Shown here one piece after another: positions 42,590 to 51,457 of a stretch of DNA of 64,000 nt (within the stretch, counting starts at the first letter, position 1; the number at the start of each line of letters is the position of its first letter). Both the position numbers and the translations under genes were made by a program. The notes below the pieces were generated by a model. The model saw nothing but the letters and a program-made list of their open reading frames with translations, searched no databases and had not been told where the DNA came from. Origin of the DNA: Chitinophagaceae bacterium. Its GTDB lineage: Bacteria; Bacteroidota; Bacteroidia; Chitinophagales; Chitinophagaceae. The stretch is from assembly GCA_014879565.1 (NCBI GenBank), contig JACSRW010000029.1:62001-126000 (forward strand), given 5' to 3'.

Positions 42590-43468
42590 ATGCGTAATAT
42601 TTTTCTTTTTATTGGCCGGTATAAAACCTTTCTCAGTTTCCTGATCCTGCAGGGAGTGGCCCTCTGGTTCCTGTTCAGCTTTAACCGTTTTCACCGCGCC
42701 CGTTTCCTGGGTGTGGCCAATGAGGTCACGGGACGGATCAATACCCAGTATAATAAGGTGGAAGATTATTTTGAACTCCGGGAAGAAAACCGGCGGGTTC
42801 ACCGGATCAATGATTCCCTGCTCAATCTCCTGCCACAGAATTTTATGCAGCCCGATACCAGCCTGCGGGAAGTACGGGATTCCCTGCCTTTTGACAGTCT
42901 CGGGCATTACCGTCGCTATTATTTCCGGCCGGCAACAATTGTATACAACACGGTGAACAGCCAGAAAAACTACCTGCAGATTAACCGGGGTGCCAGCCAT
43001 GGGATAAAAGATAATATGGCTGTTCTCGGTTCTGATGGAAGCGCGGTGGGAGTCGTTGTGGGCGTGAGCCCGAATTTCAGCCAGGTAATGAGCCTGCTGC
43101 ATGTGGACCAGAAAGTCAGCGCCTCCCTTAAAAAAAGCGGGGATATGGGTACGATGGAATGGGACGGGAAGGATCCGCGTCTGCTGAACCTGAAGAGTAT
43201 TCCCAGGAGCACCGAAGTAAAACAGGGCGATACGGTGCTGACCAGTCCTACTTCCTTTAATTTCCCCCCGGGTTATATGATCGGTACCGTTGCTGAAGTA
43301 CTGACCGATAAAAGCACCAACTTTTACGTGCTGAAAATAAAACCGTCGGCCCGGTTTTTCAGCCTGCAGCAGGTATTTGTGGTGGAGAACCTGCAGTATG
43401 CTGAACAGACAACCCTGAACCAGAATACCCGTAAACGAATTGAAGATCCTAAAAAGAATCCCCGGTGA
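42590..43468 (+). CDS. mreC: Rod shape-determining protein MreC
   Basis: 292-residue MreC: one transmembrane helix (TFLSFLILQGVALWFLFSF), a coiled-coil segment (residues about 55-90) and the beta-rich periplasmic domain (NYLQINRGASHGIKDNMAVLGSDGSAVGVVVGVSPNFSQVMSLLH in parts). It recruits PBP2 to MreB filaments. The ATG at 42590 is preferred; a GTG two codons upstream is possible. A purine-rich GAGGGAGGGG lies just upstream, a rare Shine-Dalgarno-like element in this window. mreD overlaps its stop by four bases. Confidence 0.9.
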   Translation: MRNIFLFIGRYKTFLSFLILQGVALWFLFSFNRFHRARFLGVANEVTGRINTQYNKVEDYFELREENRRVHRINDSLLNLLPQNFMQPDTSLREVRDSLPFDSLGHYRRYYFRPATIVYNTVNSQKNYLQINRGASHGIKDNMAVLGSDGSAVGVVVGVSPNFSQVMSLLHVDQKVSASLKKSGDMGTMEWDGKDPRLLNLKSIPRSTEVKQGDTVLTSPTSFNFPPGYMIGTVAEVLTDKSTNFYVLKIKPSARFFSLQQVFVVENLQYAEQTTLNQNTRKRIEDPKKNPR

Positions 43469-43998
43469 GTGACTTTGTGCGCAATATGATCCGGTTTATA
43501 CTCTTTCTCGGAATACAGGTGTATATCCTCAACAAGATCCCGCACCTGCACCGGTATATCACCCCCTACCTGTACTTCCTGTTTATTCTTTGGCTGCCAT
43601 TCAGTGTTTCCCGGCAATGGCTGCTGCTGATCGGTTTTGGCACCGGGCTCACACTTGACTATTTTACAATGACCCCCGGACTGCATGCAGCCGCCAGCCT
43701 GCTGGTAGCCTGGGTACGCCCTTACCTGATCACCATTCTTACGCCCAAGGACAGCACGGAGTTCAACTACCGGGAGCCTTCTCCCAAAGCCATGCAGTGG
43801 ACGCCTTATTTTGTTTATGTTTTGGTGCTCACGCTGCTGCATCATACGTACCTGGTTTTTCTGGAGTGGATGAGCTTTGGCAGTTTTCTTTCCTTCCTGA
43901 TCAAGGTGCTGGCCAGTACAGGGATCAGCCTGCTCCTGATCCTGACCGTTGAACTGCTCTTTCCGCGCAAACTCAAGTTCCGGACGAATACAGCCTGA
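43465..43998 (+). CDS. mreD: Rod shape-determining protein MreD
   Basis: 177-residue membrane protein with five predicted helices, matching MreD in size and position. GTG at 43465 overlaps the mreC stop (GTGA), which implies translational coupling; an ATG at 43486 (MIRFILFLG) is an alternative. MreD stabilises the MreB-MreC-PBP2 complex in the inner membrane. The sequence is weakly conserved, as usual, so context adds most of the support. Confidence 0.85.
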   Translation: MSDFVRNMIRFILFLGIQVYILNKIPHLHRYITPYLYFLFILWLPFSVSRQWLLLIGFGTGLTLDYFTMTPGLHAAASLLVAWVRPYLITILTPKDSTEFNYREPSPKAMQWTPYFVYVLVLTLLHHTYLVFLEWMSFGSFLSFLIKVLASTGISLLLILTVELLFPRKLKFRTNTA

Positions 43999-44055
43999 AC
44001 GTAATCCTCCGTCCCTTCACTGAAAATTTTCTTAATTCCGGATTTTCTTTTCAAA

Positions 44056-44063
44056 TAGATTTG
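44056..44063 (+). promoter_or_regulatory. -7-like box between mreD and mrdA
   Basis: TAGATTTG matches TAnnTTTG, 79 bases before the mrdA ATG. It may give extra transcription of mrdA-rodA within the operon. Confidence 0.4.
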
Positions 44064-44142
44064 GAAACCGGGCTGCTGAATTCGTACTTTGTGTTCCGAT
44101 AATTATTCCCGCTCACCTCAGCTATATAGTTTTCATTATTTC

Positions 44143-46236
44143 ATGTCTGTGTTCAATCAATCCAGGAGCCGCATTATACGCATCATCTTCCTGCTCGCCT
44201 TTGTAGTGATTATTGTCCAGTTGTTTTATCTGCAGATTGTGGACCGGAAATACCGGCAGCTGGCCATTGACAATGCCGTTTTTCCCAAAGTGGTTTACCC
44301 GGAGCGGGGGATTATCTATGACCGGAAAGGAAAGGCCATCCTCAACAATACCATCATTTATGATTTGATGGTTACACCGGCAGAAGTGAAGGGGATTGAT
44401 ACTTTTGGCTTTTGCCGCCTGCTCGGAATCGATACTGCGGAATTCAACCGCCGTATCCTGGACGCCCGGTTGCGTAACACCTCGGTAAGGCCTTCTGTTT
44501 TCAAGGGATTACTGACGAAAGAACTCCAGGCCCGGTTTGAAGAAAACAGCTGGAAATACCCGGGATTCAACCTGGTAGAACGTCCGCTGCGCACCTATCC
44601 CTACAATGCTGCTGCACATATCCTCGGTTATATTCGTGAAGCAGACCCACGGGATATCGAAAATTCAGGCAACTTCTACCGGCAGGGAGATTATATCGGG
44701 AAGACCGGGCTGGAAGCCTATTATGAAAAAGTGCTGATGGGACAAAGAGGGGTACAGTACATGATCAAGGATAATAAAAACCGGCTGGTAGGCCAATACG
44801 AAAACGGGCTCTATGATACAGCGGCCTATGCCGGAAGGGGACTGCGGACCTATATTGATATTGAACTACAGCAAATGGCGGAAAAGCTGATGGCCAATAA
44901 AGTCGGCGGCCTGGTAGCCATTGATCCCAAAACGGGCGGTATCCTGGCCATGGTTTCCGGACCGAATTACAATCCCAATGATCTCACCGGGCCGGAAGGA
45001 AGTAAGAACTACAGCCGGATGGTACTGGATGTAACCGGGCCGATGCTCAACCGCGCTATCGGCGGCCGCTACGAACCCGGCTCCACCTTTAAACCCCTGG
45101 GTGCCCTGGTTGCCCTCAATGAAGGCGTAATTACTCCGGATTATGGTTTTCCCTGCGGCGGACGTTATACTTTATGCGGTCATGGCAAACCCGCCTGTAC
45201 ACATGCCGGTGGCGGGCATGCGGCCAACGTACGGTTGTCTATTGCCAATTCCTGCAATGCCTATTACGCGCATGTATACCGGCTGACAGTGGATAATCCC
45301 AAATACGGGAATGTGAAAAACGGGTACCTGCACTGGAAAGAATACATGAATATATTCGGATTGGGGGTAAGACTGGGACTGGATATCCCGAACGAAAACC
45401 CGGGGCTGATTGCCGATACATCCGTATACAATAAGGAGAACGCCAACCGCTGGACCTCCTGCACCAACCTGACACTGGGGATCGGACAGGATAAAATGCT
45501 CACCACACCCCTGCAAATGGCCAACGCGATGTGCATTATTGCCAATAAAGGGTACTACTATACACCTCACTTTGTTGAAAAAATTGACAATGAAACCGAA
45601 GAGGATACCGCGTTGCTGAACCGGTTCCGGGTAAAACATGATGTGCTGACGCATATTCCGGATACCGCCTATAACGCGGTTATTGAAGGCATGCACGATG
45701 TGGTGAAATTCGGAACCGCCCGGATTGCCCAGATAGAAGGGATTGATGTTTGTGCCAAAACAGGTACGGCCGAAAACTATACCATACTTGACGGCCGCAA
45801 AATCAAACTGCCGAACAACTCCATGTTTGTCTGTTTTGCGCCCAAGGAAAATCCGAAGATTGCCCTGGCAGTGTTTGTGCAGAATGCCGGTTACGGAGCC
45901 ACCTGGGCAGGTCCCATTTCCCGTATCCTGATGGAAAAATACCTCAACGATACCCTGACCAAACGCAGTGAGGCCGACCTGGAAAGAATCTCCGGCACCA
46001 ACCTGATGCCGGCCTATTTCAAAAGGCTCCAGTATAAAGAAGATTCCATACGGGCCTTCAAATGGTTCCAGACCACCAAAGACAGCAGTTATATCCGGAA
46101 ATATATCACCTTTAACCCGACAGGTAATCAACCGGCCGGCCCCCTGCCTGTAAAAGGAATACGGCATTTTTCCCTGCTGGCCGTACTTCCCGAACAGAAG
46201 ACTTTACTTAAAACCGGAATAAACCTGCCGGCATGA
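44143..46236 (+). CDS. mrdA: Penicillin-binding protein 2 (elongation transpeptidase)
   Basis: 697-residue class B PBP2 that crosslinks lateral-wall peptidoglycan. One TM helix (IIRIIFLLAFVVIIVQLFYLQ), a pedestal domain with the conserved KVVYPERGIIYDRKG segment, then the transpeptidase domain. Active-site motifs are SxxK at Ser314-Lys317 (PGSTFK), SxN at Ser370-Asn372 (NSCN) and KTGT at 539-542. The ATG at 44143 is used because upstream residues (from TTG 44089) are unlike the family. It overlaps rodA by four bases (ATGA), the universal elongasome pair. Confidence 0.96.
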   Translation: MSVFNQSRSRIIRIIFLLAFVVIIVQLFYLQIVDRKYRQLAIDNAVFPKVVYPERGIIYDRKGKAILNNTIIYDLMVTPAEVKGIDTFGFCRLLGIDTAEFNRRILDARLRNTSVRPSVFKGLLTKELQARFEENSWKYPGFNLVERPLRTYPYNAAAHILGYIREADPRDIENSGNFYRQGDYIGKTGLEAYYEKVLMGQRGVQYMIKDNKNRLVGQYENGLYDTAAYAGRGLRTYIDIELQQMAEKLMANKVGGLVAIDPKTGGILAMVSGPNYNPNDLTGPEGSKNYSRMVLDVTGPMLNRAIGGRYEPGSTFKPLGALVALNEGVITPDYGFPCGGRYTLCGHGKPACTHAGGGHAANVRLSIANSCNAYYAHVYRLTVDNPKYGNVKNGYLHWKEYMNIFGLGVRLGLDIPNENPGLIADTSVYNKENANRWTSCTNLTLGIGQDKMLTTPLQMANAMCIIANKGYYYTPHFVEKIDNETEEDTALLNRFRVKHDVLTHIPDTAYNAVIEGMHDVVKFGTARIAQIEGIDVCAKTGTAENYTILDGRKIKLPNNSMFVCFAPKENPKIALAVFVQNAGYGATWAGPISRILMEKYLNDTLTKRSEADLERISGTNLMPAYFKRLQYKEDSIRAFKWFQTTKDSSYIRKYITFNPTGNQPAGPLPVKGIRHFSLLAVLPEQKTLLKTGINLPA

Positions 46237-47573
46237 GACAACAAAACCCTGCCATATCAAAAGGCATTGACTGGAGCCTGGTCTGGATTTACCTGATACT
46301 CGTTGCTATCGGACTGACCGCCATCTTTGCGGCTACCTATAAAGAAGGAGATCCGGTGATCCAGAGTTTTATCGGATTTAAGACCGATTACAGCAAACAG
46401 TTTTTCTTTTTCCTCCTGGCTTTTTCCATCGGTTTTTTTATCCTGCTGACCGATAGTAAATTTTTTGCTGCCACGGCCAACCTGATGTACGCGGCCGGCA
46501 TCCTGATGCTCCTGCTGGTATTCCCGTTTCATTCACCCATCAAAGGGACTGAGTCTATTATTAAAATAGGCGCGTTCAATTTCCAGCCGGCTGAACTCTG
46601 TAAAATCTTTGTAGCCCTTGCCTTGTCCAAGTATCTCTCCCGGCCGGAAACGGATTTTACCAAAACCCGTTCACAACTGATTGCCGCCGGAATTGCACTT
46701 TTACCGGCAGGACTTACCATTCTGCAAAGCGAAACCGGGCTGGCCCTGGTGTACCTGGCTTTCTTCCTGGTTATGTACCGGGAAGGGTTGCCTTCTGCCA
46801 TACTGATTATCGGTTTCTCCGCGGCCGCCCTGATTGTAGCTACCCTGCTGGTGGAAAAAATCACCCTGGCCCTGATCCTCTCCGGACTGGCCCTGCTGGT
46901 GATCTATTTTACAAGGCGCTACTGGAAAAGAAAAACCGCTTTTCTGGCCAATATCATTTTAGTATGGCTCTTATGTGTGGGTGTACAGTTCTTTGTTGTA
47001 CCGCAGGTATTCAGCAAAGTGCTGAAGCTGTACCAGGTGGAGCGGATTTATGCCACAGTAGGCAAAGATGTGCCAACAGAGTATGTTAAAGCACACGAAA
47101 GAGAACAGACTAAAAACTCGGAAAAGAAAAAGGATATTGATTATAATGTCCGCCAATCCAAAATTGCGATCGGCAGCGGAGGCTTCCTGGGGAAGGGCCT
47201 GTTGAATGCCACCCAAACCCGCTATGATTTTGTACCGGAGCAACGAACCGACTTTATTTTCTGTACAGTCGGCGAAGGTTTCGGCTTTACCGGCAGTATT
47301 ATCCTGCTGGGACTATATATGCTGCTTTTGTTCCGGATCATCACCATCGCGGAAAGACAAAGAAGTATTTTCAGCCGTACCTATGCTTATGGGGTGGCTT
47401 CGGTATTATTCTTTCATATGTTTATCAATATCGCCATGACGATCGGACTGGCACCGGTAATTGGCATTCCCCTGCCCTTTATCAGTTATGGCGGCACCTC
47501 CCTGCTTACGTTTACCATCATGCTGTTTATCCTGGTGAGACTGGATGCAGACCGGCAAATGGTCCTGAGGTAG
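46233..47573 (+). CDS. rodA: Peptidoglycan glycosyltransferase RodA
   Basis: 446-residue SEDS glycan polymerase with ten predicted helices. SEDS features include NFQPAELCKIFVALALSKYL, LILQSETGLALVY-like segment (TILQSETGLALVYLAF) and the C-terminal GLAPVIGIPLPFISYGGTSLLT. A hydrophilic insertion with lysine-rich TKNSEKKKDIDYNV near residue 300 is the extracellular loop 4 region carrying the catalytic area. It polymerises lipid II with PBP2. The ATG overlaps mrdA's TGA stop, so translation is coupled. Confidence 0.95.
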   Translation: MRQQNPAISKGIDWSLVWIYLILVAIGLTAIFAATYKEGDPVIQSFIGFKTDYSKQFFFFLLAFSIGFFILLTDSKFFAATANLMYAAGILMLLLVFPFHSPIKGTESIIKIGAFNFQPAELCKIFVALALSKYLSRPETDFTKTRSQLIAAGIALLPAGLTILQSETGLALVYLAFFLVMYREGLPSAILIIGFSAAALIVATLLVEKITLALILSGLALLVIYFTRRYWKRKTAFLANIILVWLLCVGVQFFVVPQVFSKVLKLYQVERIYATVGKDVPTEYVKAHEREQTKNSEKKKDIDYNVRQSKIAIGSGGFLGKGLLNATQTRYDFVPEQRTDFIFCTVGEGFGFTGSIILLGLYMLLLFRIITIAERQRSIFSRTYAYGVASVLFFHMFINIAMTIGLAPVIGIPLPFISYGGTSLLTFTIMLFILVRLDADRQMVLR

Positions 47574-47589
47574 GAGGGAAATTTCCAGG

Positions 47590-47715
47590 AACCAAACCCT
47601 CATTCTATAAGAGTCGTTCGCCTGATAATTGGCTCTTGGTTCTTGGTTCTTTGGTTCTTGGATCTTCGGTTCTTGGATCTTCGGCTCTTGTCTCTTTCTT
47701 TCCCGGTTCTTCGTT
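47590..47715 (+). repeat. TTGGTTCTTGG-type extragenic repeat (single copy)
   Basis: CCAGGAACCAAACCCTC near 47587 is followed by ATAATTGGCTCTTGGTTC near 47624 and a run of GGTTCTTGGATCTTCGG words to about 47690. It is a diverged relative of the 101-bp units at 60821-61123. Confidence 0.6.
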
Positions 47716-47725
47716 TCTTTGCACC

Positions 47726-48463
47726 ATGAGAATCATCCCCCTTTCTGAGGGCCGTTTTACGATTGACAAAACCAAACTCTTCGTTCCCTTTGATGAGAAG
47801 GAACATCAGCTCCATGAACGGTCGCGGGGCAGTCTGCTGGTGGAAATACAGCCCTTTGTAGTCATTACATCCCGGGATATCCTCCTGCTGGATACAGGGC
47901 TCGGATTTAAAAAAGACGGAATGCTGCAAATTCACCACAACCTGGTGGAGAACGGGATCAGTCCGGGGGAAGTGACCAAGGTATTGCTTTCCCATTTGCA
48001 TAAAGATCATGCAGGGGCGGTGGGTATGGACCTGGATACGCCTGATCCCCGGATGGCTTTCCCCCGGGCGCTTTATTATGTGCAGCGGAAAGAATATGAA
48101 TATGCCATGGAAAAAGGATTATCCTCCTTTGTACCGGCAGAACTGGAATGTCTGCAGGACAGTCAGCAGGTGGAATGGCTGGACGGGAACGGTATCATTG
48201 ACGGGTATATACATTATGAACTGACGGGCGGTCATTCTCCCTTTCACCAGGTATTCCGTATTGAGGAAGAGGGGGAGATTATTTTTTACGGAGGGGATGA
48301 AGCCCCCCAGTTGCAGCAAATGAAACACCGCTTTGTGGCCAAGTATGATGCCGACGGCAAAAAAGCAATGGAGCTAAGACAACAATGGTGGGAGCAGGGA
48401 CAGGCAGCACACTGGCAAATCCTGTTTTACCATGATGTGCGTCATCCTTTTGTTAAGTTATAA
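47726..48463 (+). CDS. MBL-fold metallohydrolase
   Basis: 245-residue metallo-beta-lactamase-fold protein. The zinc motif is LSHLHKDHAGAVGM (HxHxDH) with the second ligand set in TGGHSPFHQ and the final histidine in FYHDVRHPF. It is probably a hydrolase of a small ester, lactone or nucleotide; family members include AHL lactonases and glyoxalase II-like enzymes, not separable here. The ATG at 47726 (MRIIPLSEGRF) begins the fold; an in-frame extension to 47636 is a low-complexity repeat translation and is rejected. A TTTCTTTG box lies five bases before the ATG, one mismatch from the -7 consensus. Confidence 0.85.
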   Translation: MRIIPLSEGRFTIDKTKLFVPFDEKEHQLHERSRGSLLVEIQPFVVITSRDILLLDTGLGFKKDGMLQIHHNLVENGISPGEVTKVLLSHLHKDHAGAVGMDLDTPDPRMAFPRALYYVQRKEYEYAMEKGLSSFVPAELECLQDSQQVEWLDGNGIIDGYIHYELTGGHSPFHQVFRIEEEGEIIFYGGDEAPQLQQMKHRFVAKYDADGKKAMELRQQWWEQGQAAHWQILFYHDVRHPFVKL

Positions 48464-48500
48464 GTAACAGGTTGTAAGTTTCCCGGCATGGATTACAGGA

Positions 48501-48923
48501 TCAATCAACCAGGATTTGTATCCGGCGGCCGGGGCCCTGCCGGTTCTGCATTCTGCGTTCAATAATTTCCCGCTTCACAATCTCCTGGAATTCTTTTTCG
48601 TACTGGAATACCTTATTGGCTCTTTGTTCATCAATTACCTGCCTGAACTCATTGCGGTAACGCACCCTTACCTCTGCCATTTTCAGTTGCTGCATAGGCC
48701 GGTCGGTCCGGTTTTCCTGGTGCGCTTTCCGGAGTTCGGAAATATAGCGCATAAAAATCGGGCTGAATTTCTCCGCTTCACCTTTTGTCAGGTTCAGCCG
48801 CTTCTGGATATACTGCTGCATCTTTTCCTGCAGCTTGCCCAGGCGTGCTTCTTCATCTTCCTGTGCCTGCAGCAGGAAAGAGGAGGAGAATAATAAGGTC
48901 AGTATCAGTAAACACCTTTTCAT
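48501..48923 (-). CDS. Spy/CpxP-like periplasmic protein in an ECF sigma operon
   Basis: 140-residue exported helical protein: signal peptide (LLFSSSFLLQAQ), then arginine- and glutamine-rich helices (EEARLGKLQEKMQQYIQKRLNLTKGEAEKFSPIFMRY in parts) with a middle LNLTKGEAEKF and ERRMQNRQGPGRRIQ tail. This pattern resembles Spy/LTXXQ-type periplasmic chaperone-sensors, though the LTxxQ repeat itself is weak. It follows the anti-sigma gene by 10 bases and may be part of an envelope-stress circuit. Function by family is inference. Confidence 0.65.
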   Translation of the reverse strand: MKRCLLILTLLFSSSFLLQAQEDEEARLGKLQEKMQQYIQKRLNLTKGEAEKFSPIFMRYISELRKAHQENRTDRPMQQLKMAEVRVRYRNEFRQVIDEQRANKVFQYEKEFQEIVKREIIERRMQNRQGPGRRIQILVD

Positions 48924-48933
48924 TACAGTAAAA

Positions 48934-49710
48934 TTAATTCATCAGGAATGCCTCATCGGTGTTGGATTCGGTTTCTGCTGTTTCTTCCAGGAATTTTTTC
49001 AATTCTGATTCCGGGATATCTTTCAGCAGGGTTTTTATTTCATTGTCGCTGCCGGTTGTGGCGGTTTCTTCGCCAGTAAGCCCGGCATCGTCAAACTGCT
49101 TCATGAATTCGTTCAGGTCCTTATCGCTTGTCTTCTTAATCTCTTTATTGATTTTTTCTTCAAACCGGGCCATGGATTGCGGCTGGTTGTTCCGGTTGCT
49201 GTACAGGAAAGCGGTAACAGCGATCAGGCCGGTAACCACGGCGGCGGCGGCATAGCGCATCCATCTGCGGCTGCCCATATGCAGCACCGGAGCGGCTGTT
49301 TTAACCTGTACCGGTACGGCTCCCGGCAATTGTTCAAAATAGCCCTGCGGAACGGAGTAGGGCATATCTTTTTTCAGGCCGCTGAGCAGGGGCGACAGGG
49401 ATTCCAGTTCCTCGCGGGCACTGCGGTCTGTTCCGGACACTGCTGTTAACAGGGAAACTTCCAGTTCTTCAAAATAACCGGCAGGAACCTGTCCGGGCAT
49501 TTCTCTGGTTAAACCGGACAAGAGCGGAGAAAGATGGGTAATCTCTTCGGCGGCTGTTCCGGCTTCCATCGCCAGGATACGGCGCAATACCTGGTCGGCC
49601 AGTCCGTCAAAGTATCCCTCGGGCACCACACCCGGATAAACCGGGTTATAGTTGGCCAGCGGGCTTTCGAGCTCCCTTAATTCCTGCAATATGTTGGCTC
49701 TCTGTGTCAT
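48934..49710 (-). CDS. Probable anti-sigma factor with internal triple repeat
   Basis: 258-residue membrane protein downstream of the ECF sigma gene. The cytoplasmic part carries three degenerate copies of about 40 residues, each ending P-x-G-Y-F-x-x-L: NPVYPGVVPEGYFDGL, LLSGLTREMPGQVPAGYFEEL and LLSGLKKDMPYSVPQGYFEQL. A single TM helix (YAAAAVVTGLIAVTAFLYSN) follows near residues 150-170, then an acidic tail (about 85 residues) outside. No zinc-binding HxxxCxxC of classical ZAS anti-sigmas is visible. The assignment rests mainly on gene order; direct sigma binding is inference. Confidence 0.6.
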   Translation of the reverse strand: MTQRANILQELRELESPLANYNPVYPGVVPEGYFDGLADQVLRRILAMEAGTAAEEITHLSPLLSGLTREMPGQVPAGYFEELEVSLLTAVSGTDRSAREELESLSPLLSGLKKDMPYSVPQGYFEQLPGAVPVQVKTAAPVLHMGSRRWMRYAAAAVVTGLIAVTAFLYSNRNNQPQSMARFEEKINKEIKKTSDKDLNEFMKQFDDAGLTGEETATTGSDNEIKTLLKDIPESELKKFLEETAETESNTDEAFLMN

Positions 49711-49747
49711 TTTTTCATTAATTCAGACGATTTCCGGAGACCAAGGT

Positions 49748-50302
49748 TTAATGGTTCAGCATGTAATCCTCAATTTTTTTCACCGCGTGATGATAACTGG
49801 CTTTCAGGGCTCCCTCACTGGTATCCAGTACCCGGCTCATTTCTTCATAGGGCATTTCATCGTAATAGCGCAGGCTAAACACAATTTTCTGTTTTTCAGG
49901 AAGTTGCTGAATGGCTAATTGTAATTTCCATTCCAGCCGGTTGGCGTCAAAATGTTTGTCAGCCTTTATCTTATTACTCAGGCCAGTTTCCACATCATTC
50001 AGGCTGACTACGGCCTTTTTCTTCTGTTGTTCCAGATAGGTCAGGCATTCATTAGTGGCGATGCGGTAGAGCCAGGTATAGAGCTGACTGTCTTCCCGGA
50101 AATTTTCCAGTCCGTTCCAGACCCGGATCAGCACATTCTGCAGCACATCGTTTGCATCTTCATGCTCCACCACCATCCGGCGGATATGCCAGTAGAGTTT
50201 TTCCTGGTACTTCCGGATCAGGCTGGTATAGGCCCTTTCCCTGCTGGCAGGCTGGCGGAATTGCACCAATAATTCGCTGTCGGATAGTTGGTTTACAGAC
50301 AT
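49748..50302 (-). CDS. ECF-type RNA polymerase sigma factor
   Basis: 184-residue sigma-70 family factor with region 2 (SELLVQFRQPASRERAYTSLIRKYQEKLYW, DANDVLQNVLIRVWNGLENFREDSQLYTWLYRIATNECL in parts) and region 4 (QLPEKQKIVFSLRYYDEMPYEEMSRVLDTSEGALKASYHHAVKKIEDY in parts). No region 3, as in extracytoplasmic-function sigmas. First gene of a three-gene operon with the anti-sigma and Spy-like proteins. The controlled promoters were not identified. Confidence 0.93.
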   Translation of the reverse strand: MSVNQLSDSELLVQFRQPASRERAYTSLIRKYQEKLYWHIRRMVVEHEDANDVLQNVLIRVWNGLENFREDSQLYTWLYRIATNECLTYLEQQKKKAVVSLNDVETGLSNKIKADKHFDANRLEWKLQLAIQQLPEKQKIVFSLRYYDEMPYEEMSRVLDTSEGALKASYHHAVKKIEDYMLNH

Positions 50303-50379
50303 AGCATTGTCGGGCTTTGGGTGGCTTAGAATATTGGAATACTGAAATGTTTAATGCATTGAGTCATAAAAATAAAAAA

Positions 50380-50405
50380 GCAGGTTCAATAAAGAAAGAA
50401 CCTGC
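50380..50405 (-). terminator. Intrinsic terminator after the transketolase subunit gene
   Basis: GCAGGTTC at 50380-50387 pairs with GAACCTGC at 50398-50405. Read on the minus strand, downstream of the transketolase stop at 50431, the stem is followed by TTTTTTATTTTT. Confidence 0.75.
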
Positions 50406-50430
50406 CAAATTCGGGTTAAAAAAGGATGTT

Positions 50431-51390
50431 TCAGCTTTTCCGGCTGATTGCTTTTTCTGCTGCCGCCACGATATCGGGCACATCAAGACCGTATTTCTTC
50501 AGTAACTGCGCCGGGGTGCCGCTTTCGCCGAAGGTGTCCCTGGTGCCGATATATTCGATGGGAACCGGGAAGTTTTTGGCAGCCACCTGGGCAATGGCAT
50601 CCCCGAGTCCGCCGATGATATTATGTTCTTCGGCAGTAACGGCACAGCGGGTCTTGCGGAGCGAGTTCAGAACGGCCTCTTCGTCAAGGGGTTTGACCGT
50701 ATGGATATTCACCACTTCCACGCTGATCCCTTTTTCTTCCAGCTGGATACCGGCCTGGATGGCATTCCATACCAGGTGGCCGCAGGCGAAAATGGTTACA
50801 TCCGTTCCTTCGGAGAAAAACTGGGCTTTCCCGATTTCAAAGGGCTTGTCGCTGGTAAAGATGGGCCAGGAGGGGCGGCCGAAACGCAGGTAAACAGGTC
50901 CCTGAAAATCGGCAATGGCCATTGTTGCCGCTTTGGTTTGCGCATAGTCGCAGGGAACGATCACCGTCATACCCGGCAGCATTTTCATCAGTCCGATATC
51001 TTCCAGTATCTGGTGGGTGGCACCGTCTTCCCCCAGAGTTAGTCCGGCATGGGAAGCGCAGATTTTTACATTCTTATCACTATAGGCGACTGACTGGCGG
51101 ATCTGGTCATATACCCGGCCGGTGGAGAAGTTGGCGAAAGTAGTGGTGTAGGGAATTTTTCCCCCGATTGTGAGGCCCGCTGCCACCCCGATCATATTGG
51201 CTTCGGCAATACCGCACTGGATAAAGCGGTCCGGAAACTCCTTGACAAACTGGTTCAGTTTCATAGACCCGAGCAGGTCTGCCGTAAGGGCTACTATATG
51301 GGGATTTTTGCGGGCCGCTTCCACAATACCATCGCCAAATCCGCTGCGGGTGTCTTTGTTACCTGTGGACTGTATATCCTTTAATGCCAT
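50431..51390 (-). CDS. Transketolase C-terminal subunit
   Basis: 319-residue pyrimidine-binding and C-terminal half of a split transketolase (E1-beta-like): GFGDGIVEAARKNPHIVALTADLLGSMKLNQFVKEFPDRFIQCGIAEANMIGVAAGLTIGG (in parts), FANFSTGRVYDQIRQSV, the conserved SHAGLTLGEDGATHQ and the C-terminal transketolase_C segment VEVVNIHTVKPLD. The N-terminal half binding the ThDP diphosphate is a separate polypeptide and is not next to it. The start at 51390 (MALKDIQ) is set by the perfect -7 box at 51409-51416; an in-frame upstream codon lies before it. Pentose-phosphate or sugar-rearrangement role. Confidence 0.88.
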   Translation of the reverse strand: MALKDIQSTGNKDTRSGFGDGIVEAARKNPHIVALTADLLGSMKLNQFVKEFPDRFIQCGIAEANMIGVAAGLTIGGKIPYTTTFANFSTGRVYDQIRQSVAYSDKNVKICASHAGLTLGEDGATHQILEDIGLMKMLPGMTVIVPCDYAQTKAATMAIADFQGPVYLRFGRPSWPIFTSDKPFEIGKAQFFSEGTDVTIFACGHLVWNAIQAGIQLEEKGISVEVVNIHTVKPLDEEAVLNSLRKTRCAVTAEEHNIIGGLGDAIAQVAAKNFPVPIEYIGTRDTFGESGTPAQLLKKYGLDVPDIVAAAEKAISRKS

Positions 51391-51408
51391 AAGGGGAAAT
51401 TTGTGCCG

Positions 51409-51416
51409 CAAAAGTA
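51409..51416 (-). promoter_or_regulatory. -7 promoter box for the transketolase subunit gene
   Basis: Minus-strand TACTTTTG matches TAnnTTTG and lies 18 bases before the ATG at 51390. Confidence 0.6.
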
Positions 51417-51457
51417 AGGGGGATGCGGCAGAGGACAAAGGATAAAAAACAGCCGGA

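Noticed and set aside
44089-44142. 18-codon upstream extension of mrdA from a TTG
   Set aside because: Residues do not resemble the PBP2 N-terminus, and an ATG follows in frame at 44143.
45172-46167. Long minus-strand frame (331 codons)
   Set aside because: Antisense to mrdA, which has the complete transpeptidase motif set.
47636-47725. N-terminal extension of the MBL hydrolase (VLGSLVLGSSVLGSS...)
   Set aside because: It translates the TTGGTTCTTGG repeat and lies before the promoter-like box; the ATG at 47726 starts the fold.
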